Part shown: piece by piece, positions 1 to 6,276 of the stretch | Position numbering within the stretch: position 1 is the stretch's first letter | Layout of the letters: each line of letters opens with the position of its first letter | Assembly (NCBI GenBank): GCA_030918015.1 | Contig: JAUPTP010000147.1 | Span: 1-6,276, forward strand | DNA from: Pseudomonadota bacterium | Lineage (GTDB): Bacteria; Pseudomonadota; Gammaproteobacteria; Burkholderiales; Burkholderiaceae_C | Length of the DNA stretch: 6,276 bases | Reading direction: 5' to 3' | Translations under genes and position numbers: made by a program | The notes under the pieces: model-generated | Databases searched by the model: none | Told to the model about the DNA's origin: nothing | Seen by the model: the letters and a program-made list of their open reading frames with translations, nothing else

Positions 1-1757
<1,757 letters not shown>

Positions 1758-1802
1758 TCAGCGTGTGAGCCGGCTCGCCGGCCACCCCAGGGCCCTGCCC
1801 TG

Positions 1803-1831
1803 AAAAAGGCCCCGCATTCGCGGGGCCTTAT
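1803..1831 (+). terminator. Rho-independent-type hairpin after rpoD
   Basis: A perfect 10-bp stem, AAGGCCCCGC (1806-1815) and GCGGGGCCTT (1820-1829), with the 4-base loop ATTC. It starts 49 bases after the rpoD stop. On the + strand the stem is followed only by TTATCA, a weak T tract. On the minus strand the hairpin is followed by five T (complement of A1803-1807), so it may also stop antisense transcription entering rpoD from the right. It separates rpoD from the cyclase gene, which implies that the latter has its own promoter; I could not identify a convincing -35/-10 pair in 1832-1873. Confidence 0.8.
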
Positions 1832-1873
1832 CACTTGTGCAACCTTTGGATGCGTACTGCTTCACGAATCGAC

Positions 1874-1877
1874 AAGG
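1874..1877 (+). promoter_or_regulatory. Ribosome binding site of the cyclase-FHA gene
   Basis: AAGG (followed by T) lies 12 bases before the ATG at 1890, slightly farther than ideal. The start is fixed by an in-frame TAA at 1878-1880 with no other start codon between it and the ATG, so the stop codon sits just after the Shine-Dalgarno core. Confidence 0.5.
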
Positions 1878-1889
1878 TAAACTGCAGCC

Positions 1890-2825
1890 ATGTCGCAGAC
1901 CGTCACTTGCACCGTTCTCTTTGCCGATCTGCGCGGCAGCACGTCCCTGTACGAGAGTCTGGGCAACGCTGAGGCCGCGACGGTCGTCACCCAAAGCGTG
2001 TCCGTCGTCGCACGGATCATGGAGGGACAGGGCGGCCGCGTGATCAAGACCCTGGGCGATGGCCTGATGGCCATGTTTCCGCACCCGGCCGGCGCCGTGC
2101 GGGCCGCCGAGGAGGTCCACGATTCGCTCGAGCGGGTCATGGGAGCGGTGCGGCCCTCGCGCAGTCCGGTCATGCGGGTGCAGATCGCGATGGCGCACGG
2201 CGAGGTGATCGAGGTGGCGGGCGACTGCTTCGGCGATGCGGTCAACGTGTCGGCCCGGCTGCTCGATCACGCGGGCGACAACGAGACGCTGATCACCTCG
2301 CAGACGCTGGCGGTGCTGGCCCCCGACGTGCGCGACCGCTTCCGCAGGCTGGAGCGGCTGCACCTGCGCGGCCGCGTCGAGCCGGTCGAGGTGTGGCGAT
2401 TCGAGAACCGGCGCACCGGCCCGGATCCGATGTCGACGATGTTCGGCGAGACCGCGCCGGCCACCGTGCCCGAGGGCATCCGGCTGGTCTGCGAGGGCAA
2501 CTCGCGCATCCACACGGTGCGCAACCTGCCGATCATCATCGGCCGCAGCCACGAGGCGGCCTACTGTCTCGACGACAGCCGGGTGTCGCGGGTGCATGCC
2601 CGCATCGAGTGGCACAGCGGCAACTTCCAGCTCACCGACCTGAGCTCCAACGGCACCTATGTCCGCTTCGGCCGCCAGTCCGAGGTGGTCACGCTGCGCC
2701 GGGGAGCCTGCACGCTGCACGGCCGCGGACTGATCTGCCTGGGCGTGAGCCCCAACATCATCAACGCGCCGACCGTCAGCTTCGAGGTGCTGCGCTTCGA
2801 CGACACCGATCCGCTGCCGCTGTGA
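1890..2825 (+). CDS. Class III adenylate cyclase domain fused to a C-terminal FHA domain
   Basis: A 311-residue soluble protein with no signal peptide or membrane segment. The cyclase domain spans about 4-172. Metal-binding aspartates are D13 (FADLRGST) and D57 (KTLGDG). K53 and D112 occupy the purine-selecting positions typical of adenylate rather than guanylate cyclases (mammalian Lys938/Asp1018 equivalents), and N119 and R123 (VNVSAR) are the transition-state residues. The single chain should therefore dimerise into an active ATP-to-cAMP enzyme. After a short Ser/Thr/Pro linker (about 173-195, GPDPMSTMFGETAPAT), an FHA domain spans about 197-285 with G218-R219, S233-x-x-H236 and N254-G255-T256, the phosphothreonine-peptide binding signature. 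The FHA half may tether the enzyme to a Ser/Thr-kinase substrate or bind a phosphorylated linker; that is inference. The ATG at 1890 is the only possible start because of an upstream in-frame stop. The gene stands alone between the rpoD terminator and a convergent minus-strand gene. The assignment to cAMP is from residues only. Confidence 0.93.
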   Translation: MSQTVTCTVLFADLRGSTSLYESLGNAEAATVVTQSVSVVARIMEGQGGRVIKTLGDGLMAMFPHPAGAVRAAEEVHDSLERVMGAVRPSRSPVMRVQIAMAHGEVIEVAGDCFGDAVNVSARLLDHAGDNETLITSQTLAVLAPDVRDRFRRLERLHLRGRVEPVEVWRFENRRTGPDPMSTMFGETAPATVPEGIRLVCEGNSRIHTVRNLPIIIGRSHEAAYCLDDSRVSRVHARIEWHSGNFQLTDLSSNGTYVRFGRQSEVVTLRRGACTLHGRGLICLGVSPNIINAPTVSFEVLRFDDTDPLPL

Positions 2826-2843
2826 GCCCGGCCGGGCCGCTCA
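2823..2843. repeat. Palindrome spanning both stop codons of the convergent genes
   Basis: The 15 bases between the two convergent genes contain a perfect 12-bp palindrome, GCCCGGCCGGGC (2826-2837). The outer arms TGAGC (2823-2827) and GCTCA (2839-2843) each include one gene's TGA stop. RNA from either strand could fold here. There is no T tract, so it is not a standard Rho-independent terminator; a weak bidirectional terminator or 3'-end stabilising hairpin is possible. No other terminator is visible for either gene. Confidence 0.4.
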
Positions 2844-4418
2844 GGCCACGGGCTCGGTCGCCTCGGCCTCATGCAGGGTGCAGCGGTTGCGCCCGTTGCG
2901 CTTGGACTGGTAGAGCGCCTGGTCGGCCTGGTCGATCAGCGTCTCCAGCGAGGTCCGGGTCGAGCGGGTGACCGCCACGCCGAAGCTCGACGTGATCGTC
3001 AACCGGGGATCGTGGTCGATGCTCGCACCGGCCGCATCCTGCACCTGCCGGCGCAGCGTGTCGGCGACCGCCAGCGCGACCGCCTCCTCGCAGTCAGGCA
3101 GCAGGATGCAGAATTCCTCGCCGCCGTAGCGGCAGACGCGGTCGGCCTCGCGGGCGCTGCTGTTGTAGATGCCCGCCACCGCCTTGATGACCTCGTCGCC
3201 GACGGCGTGGCCATAGCGATCATTGAAGCTCTTGAAGTGGTCGATGTCGCACATCACCACCGCCACCGGCCGGCCCTCGAGGTTGGCGGTCTCCTTCAGC
3301 ACGCCGGCCTGCTCGAAGAAGGCGCGCCGGTTCAGGCAGCCTGTCATCGGATCGCGGGTGGCCAGCCGGAACAGCTCCTCGTTCTTCTGGCGGATCTGCT
3401 CGTGGGCGCCCTGCAGCTCCGTCAGCGCGCGCGACAGCCGCTCGTGCGCGCGCTCCAGCGAGGTCTGATCCACCATCACCACCAGGCAGCCCAGCGGCGG
3501 ACGCCGCCGCGCCCGCGCCTGCTCGCCCGACAGGTCCGCATCGAGCGGCGCGCAGGTGACCAGCACGACGCGCGAGCGCTCCTTGCGACCGATCACCATG
3601 CGGATGCGCTCCACCCCCGAACCGGTCTCCAGCGTCACCCGCCAGGGCCGCATGTCCTGCGGCGCGTCCGGCATCCCGACCCAGTCCAGCTCGTCGATCA
3701 GGCGGCCGACGCTGACATCGCGCCGACCGGCGATCTGGGCCATGGCCTCGTTCACCAGCAGGATGCGGCCGCTGCGGTCGAGCATCATCACGCCCTCGGT
3801 CAGCGTGTTGTAGGCCGAGCGCACCCGGGCCGGCACCACGCCACTGGGATCGAGCTGATGCAGCACCCGCCCCAGATAGAGCCGCAGCAGCAGCGCCACG
3901 CCCAGAAACGTGAACAGCGGCCACGCGGCGGTCATCGTCATCCACCGAGCCAGCCCCGACTCGCCGGCCAGAGGCTGCCACTGCAGTTCCAGCCCCCCCC
4001 AGGCCCGCCCCTGGAGCTGCACCGGCACCTCCAGCGCCAGAACCTCGCCACCGGCGGGCTGCAGCACGCCGCTCGAGGCCACCGGCGCGGCGTCGGACGG
4101 CCGCAGCCTGATCGCCAGGGCGGCGGGCTCACGGCGCCGGAACGCATCGAGCATCTGGCCGACCTCGGCCGCGCCCAGCCGGGTCGCGGCCACCATCAGC
4201 TGGTCGGCCAGCGTCTGGCTGACCGCACGCCGGCGCTGCAGCTCGCGCGCGAGCGGATCCTCGACCAGCCCGAACAGCGCATCGATCGTCACCAGGCACA
4301 GCACCACCAGCGAAGACAGCCCGATGGCGATGCGCGTGATGGTGTCGGGCGCCGGCAGCCGCTGCAGCCGCCCCGCCAGGAGCGCGGCGTGCTTGCGCAG
4401 CCGATTCAGGTTCAACAC
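2841..4418 (-). CDS. Membrane-bound PAS-GGDEF diguanylate cyclase
   Basis: Makes c-di-GMP from two GTP; 525 residues from a GTG start. Order: short basic cytoplasmic N-terminus; TM1 about 29-50; periplasmic domain of about 110 residues (51-160); TM2 about 163-181; PAS domain about 200-320 (AYNTLTEGVMMLDRSGRILLVNEA); charged coiled coil about 320-350; GGDEF domain about 351-515. The catalytic motif is intact (RYGGEEF, GGEEF at 432-436), as are metal/substrate residues DIDHFKSFND (D391, N399). R423-x-x-D426 lies five residues before GGEEF, the canonical inhibitory I-site, so product inhibition is expected. There is no EAL or HD-GYP domain. The frame stays open upstream to an ATG at 4670, but that extension is Arg/Trp/Cys/Gly-rich shadow of the upstream gene; GTG 4418 has AGGAG nine bases ahead and directly precedes a normal membrane-protein N-terminus. 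The gene begins 13 bases after the upstream stop, so co-transcription is likely. The periplasmic domain has no family I recognise. A run of eight G (coding strand) falls in that domain. Confidence 0.93.
   Translation of the reverse strand: MLNLNRLRKHAALLAGRLQRLPAPDTITRIAIGLSSLVVLCLVTIDALFGLVEDPLARELQRRRAVSQTLADQLMVAATRLGAAEVGQMLDAFRRREPAALAIRLRPSDAAPVASSGVLQPAGGEVLALEVPVQLQGRAWGGLELQWQPLAGESGLARWMTMTAAWPLFTFLGVALLLRLYLGRVLHQLDPSGVVPARVRSAYNTLTEGVMMLDRSGRILLVNEAMAQIAGRRDVSVGRLIDELDWVGMPDAPQDMRPWRVTLETGSGVERIRMVIGRKERSRVVLVTCAPLDADLSGEQARARRRPPLGCLVVMVDQTSLERAHERLSRALTELQGAHEQIRQKNEELFRLATRDPMTGCLNRRAFFEQAGVLKETANLEGRPVAVVMCDIDHFKSFNDRYGHAVGDEVIKAVAGIYNSSAREADRVCRYGGEEFCILLPDCEEAVALAVADTLRRQVQDAAGASIDHDPRLTITSSFGVAVTRSTRTSLETLIDQADQALYQSKRNGRNRCTLHEAEATEPVA
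3993..4000 (-). repeat. Homopolymer G8 tract within the diguanylate cyclase gene
   Basis: Eight consecutive C on the + strand read as TGG GGG GGG on the coding strand (W140-G141-G142), in the periplasmic segment before TM2. A one-base slip would frameshift the protein before the PAS and GGDEF domains. Such tracts also occur by chance in high-GC DNA, so no function is implied. Confidence 0.9.
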
Positions 4419-4427
4419 GACAGGCGT

Positions 4428-4432
4428 CTCCT
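4428..4432 (-). promoter_or_regulatory. Shine-Dalgarno site setting the GTG start of the diguanylate cyclase
   Basis: On the minus strand AGGAG (4432 to 4428) is nine bases before GTG at 4418-4416. It begins at the last base of the upstream gene's TGA stop (4434-4432), so a ribosome finishing the repeat protein could re-initiate. An ATG overlapping that stop (ATGA, 4435-4432) is in another frame and ends after seven codons, so it is not the start. Confidence 0.65.
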
Positions 4433-6276
4433 CATCCTTGACGGTCCAGCAGGTCCTCGGCCAGATCGGCCAGATCGCCGACCTGCCCGCCCGCCTCGCC
4501 GGCCCCCTGCGGCAGCGCACTGACCGGATCGGTGCGCCCCCCCTGACGCAGCACCGGCAGCGGGTCCAGCCGCCACCACACCGGCGAGGCCAGCGACAGG
4601 CTCGCGGCCAGGCCGGCCGCCCGCGCTGCCCAGAACAGGGCCCCGGCGCTGAACACCACCGCCCCGGCACGGCTCACCGCCCCGCTGCTCCAGGCCCACG
4701 ACCCGCCCGTCTCCTCCTGTGGCGTCACCCTCGCGCCGTCGATGGACAGATCGGCATGCGCGACCGGCGCGTCGCCGATCAGCCGGATCAGCGCCGTCGA
4801 CGCGAATCCCGACAGGTCGATCGGCACGCCGATCAGCATCAGCAGATCATCGGCCGACAGCCGCAGCAGATCGGGCCGGTCGCCCTCCGTCCAGAACGCC
4901 CTGGCGAATCGGAGCAGCTCCTGATCGCTGTCGGCGTGCACGGCGGGCTCCGCCGCCATGGGCCGGGCACGCCGCATCGGCAGCTCGGCCTCGCGGTCGG
5001 GCCGCGATTCGGGAAGGGCGAGCTCTGCCGCCTCGGGCAGCCCTGCACCGCGACCGACACGCTGCATCGCCGCCTGCAGCAGGCCCTCCGGTGCGACCTC
5101 CGTCTCCGCGCCGCTGCTCTGCGACGGGCCCGGCGACCGGATCGCCTCAGCGGAAGGACCGGCCAGCATGCCGCCGACCGACATGTCGCCCGACACACGC
5201 GGCAGCGCCAGGAGGCCCGCATCAGGATCGAAATCCCGCTCGCGCACCCTCACCTCGAGGGTGAATTCCACCGATCCGTTGTGGCCATCGGACAGCGCCA
5301 GACGGATGCGGGCGGCCAGCGCATTCTCGTCCTGCACGAACAGCACTCGCCCGGCGCGCACATCCGCCTGCGTGAAGCTCGACAGCGTCATGCCCTGCGT
5401 CGCTGTCACGAAGCGGCCGTTCTCGATCGAGACCACCCGATAGACCAGGGCCGCCTCCGCGGTGTCGACATCCTCGGCCTGCACCAGCGACGCATCGATG
5501 CGCACGCTGCGCCCCTGATCCACCTGAAGCGAACCGACCCGCAGCACCGGGGCCTCGTCCAGATCGGTGATGCGCAGCGCGATCTGCTGCGTGGCGGCCT
5601 GCACCCCGTCCGACACCTCGATCACCACCTCGTAGCGGTTGTCGCGGTCCGCGTCGCGCGGCTGCTCGCGATCCGGCACGAACATCAGACTCAGCTCGCC
5701 CCGGACCTCGTCGATCCTGAACAGCGCGGCATCTGCCCCGCCCGCGATGCGCCAGCGCAGCTGGGCGATCGGACTGTCGGCATCGCCCGCCTGCAGCACG
5801 ACGGACCAGCCTGCATTCTCCGCCTGCTCGATCGTCACCTGAGCCTGCCCGCCATTCGACAGGAGGGTCGGCGCCTGGTCATCGACCGCGGTCACGAGCA
5901 CGTCGAGACGGACCGCGGCCGAGGTCGCCCGGGCCGCATCGCGGACCCGCAGCAGCAGGTGATCGGCCCCCGTTTCGCTGCCATCGTGCACATAGCGGAT
6001 CCGCCCCCCGATCAGATCTGCGCCGGTGAAAGCGGTGATGGCCTGCCCCGGCAGCGCGTCATGCTCCAGCCGCCCGGACCAAGGCCCGGCCTCGAGCTCG
6101 AACACCAACGAACCGAGCTCATCGTCCACATCGCCCGCCTGCAGATCCTGAACGCTCAGCACATGGCCGCCGCCCTCCTGCACCTGGATCGCCTGGCCGG
6201 CCGCCAGCGTCGGCGCGTCGTTCACGTTCGCCACCGTCAGCATGAAGGTGTCGCTGACCTGCGCGCCCGACCCGTC
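4432..6276 (-). CDS. C-terminal part of a large cadherin/CSPG-type repeat surface protein, 5' partial
   Basis: The frame runs open through the right edge, where residues DGSGAQVSDTF precede the first visible Met (6243); the start is outside and 614 residues are visible. Three extracellular beta-sandwich repeats are joined by NDAP-like linkers: about 24-128 CSPG-like (FTGADLIGGRIRYVHDGSE), about 134-238 cadherin-like (GGADAALFRID, Ca2+-type acidic DADRDNRYEVVIEVSDG), and about 243-344 CSPG-like (FTQADVRAGRVLFVQDE). Linkers are NVNDAP, AVDDQAP and DLDEAP. Next come a Pro/Glu/Arg-rich low-complexity stretch (about 350-450), a leucine-rich segment (about 452-500), a hydrophobic membrane segment (about 535-567), the motif SPVWWRLDPLPVL and a tail ending GDLADLAEDLLDRQG. 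The repeat class is typical of very large adhesins or cell-envelope proteins; the role in attachment is inferred. The visible part carries no RTX nonapeptides and no sortase motif. The gene is followed 13 bp later by the diguanylate cyclase, with which it probably forms an operon. The full length cannot be judged here. Confidence 0.88.
   Translation of the reverse strand, partial: DGSGAQVSDTFMLTVANVNDAPTLAAGQAIQVQEGGGHVLSVQDLQAGDVDDELGSLVFELEAGPWSGRLEHDALPGQAITAFTGADLIGGRIRYVHDGSETGADHLLLRVRDAARATSAAVRLDVLVTAVDDQAPTLLSNGGQAQVTIEQAENAGWSVVLQAGDADSPIAQLRWRIAGGADAALFRIDEVRGELSLMFVPDREQPRDADRDNRYEVVIEVSDGVQAATQQIALRITDLDEAPVLRVGSLQVDQGRSVRIDASLVQAEDVDTAEAALVYRVVSIENGRFVTATQGMTLSSFTQADVRAGRVLFVQDENALAARIRLALSDGHNGSVEFTLEVRVRERDFDPDAGLLALPRVSGDMSVGGMLAGPSAEAIRSPGPSQSSGAETEVAPEGLLQAAMQRVGRGAGLPEAAELALPESRPDREAELPMRRARPMAAEPAVHADSDQELLRFARAFWTEGDRPDLLRLSADDLLMLIGVPIDLSGFASTALIRLIGDAPVAHADLSIDGARVTPQEETGGSWAWSSGAVSRAGAVVFSAGALFWAARAAGLAASLSLASPVWWRLDPLPVLRQGGRTDPVSALPQGAGEAGGQVGDLADLAEDLLDRQG
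4549..4674 (-). other. C-terminal membrane-anchor segment of the repeat protein
   Basis: Codes for visible residues about 535-576: SRAGAVVFSAGALFWAARAA, then GLAASLSLASPVWWRLDPLPVL. It is a hydrophobic stretch with one central Arg, ending in a Trp-rich SPVWWRLDPLPVL motif. From memory, a similar segment (small and hydrophobic, then S-x-P-x-W-R-x-x-DPLPVL) closes many giant cadherin-like or DUF4347-bearing proteins of beta- and gammaproteobacteria; I cannot name a Pfam entry for it. A tail of 38 mostly polar and acidic residues follows, placed in the cytoplasm if the segment spans the inner membrane once. Confidence 0.6.
5245..6207 (-). repeat. Three degenerate protein-level repeats (CSPG / cadherin / CSPG type)
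   Basis: Repeat 1 is coded at about 6207-5893, repeat 2 at about 5877-5563, repeat 3 at about 5550-5245; each is roughly 105 residues. Repeats 1 and 3 share the F-T-x-A-D-x-x-x-G-R-[IV]-x-[YF]-V-x-D core; repeat 2 is a cadherin-like unit. DNA identity between them is low, so these are old repeats and not recent tandem copies. More repeats are expected beyond the right edge. Confidence 0.7.

Noticed and set aside
1832..1873. Possible promoter for the cyclase gene (TTGTGC at 1835-1840)
   Set aside because: No acceptable -10 hexamer occurs 16-18 bases downstream, so a sigma-70 promoter could not be supported.
1758..2720. A 320-residue minus-strand open frame opposite the cyclase-FHA gene
   Set aside because: It lies antisense to a gene with complete catalytic and FHA motifs; its His/Arg/Ala-rich composition shows no domain and is typical of high-GC shadow frames.
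4459..4476. A 9-bp tandem direct repeat, GGCCAGATC twice
   Set aside because: It encodes the repeated residues of the acidic tail (DLADLAED) and is only two copies; no sign of an attachment site or mobile element.
2871..4523. A 550-residue plus-strand open frame opposite the diguanylate cyclase
   Set aside because: It is Arg/Gln/His/Pro-rich with no recognisable motif, and the opposite strand carries a full PAS-GGDEF protein.
4419..4670. An 84-residue N-terminal extension of the diguanylate cyclase, from the ATG at 4670
   Set aside because: It overlaps the repeat protein almost completely and is Trp/Arg/Cys/Gly-rich; GTG at 4418 has a proper Shine-Dalgarno and leads into a normal membrane-protein N-terminus.
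4719..5264. Plus-strand open frame opposite the repeat protein's low-complexity region
   Set aside because: Arg/Pro/Ala-rich, without motifs and without a ribosome binding site; explained as the shadow of the minus-strand gene.

Overview
The window is high-GC DNA whose coding regions leave little intergenic space. It most likely comes from a betaproteobacterium, probably the Burkholderiales (Leptothrix/Sphaerotilus/Rubrivivax-like). That placement rests on the style of the sigma-70 protein (acidic Glu/Ala-rich stretch after region 1.1, long non-conserved region between regions 1.2 and 2) and on the giant cadherin-like repeat protein. It was read by eye, not computed.

Layout, left to right. 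Bases 1-1757 (+) hold most of rpoD, the housekeeping sigma factor, with its N-terminus cut by the window edge. A GC-rich hairpin at 1806-1829 follows as its terminator. Bases 1890-2825 (+) encode a 311-residue class III nucleotidyl cyclase fused to an FHA domain, with all catalytic residues for adenylate cyclase visible. It meets, tail to tail with only 15 bp between stop codons, a minus-strand gene pair. That pair, in transcription order, is a large cadherin/CSPG-type repeat protein that enters from the right edge (4432-6276, N-terminus outside the window) and, 13 bp downstream, a 525-residue membrane-bound PAS-GGDEF diguanylate cyclase (2841-4418).

Functional reading. The minus-strand pair looks like one transcription unit joining a surface or adhesin-like repeat protein, with a C-terminal membrane anchor, to a c-di-GMP synthase that has its own short periplasmic domain and an intact product-inhibition site. 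This suggests coupling between cell-surface attachment and c-di-GMP signalling. The adjacent cyclase-FHA gene adds a probable cAMP signal and a phosphothreonine-recognition module. rpoD is likely an independent neighbour. No tRNA, rRNA, insertion sequence, CRISPR array or attachment site was seen. The gene families are recognisable; the less ordinary points are their combination, the C-terminal anchor of the repeat protein and the stop-to-stop palindrome between the convergent genes.
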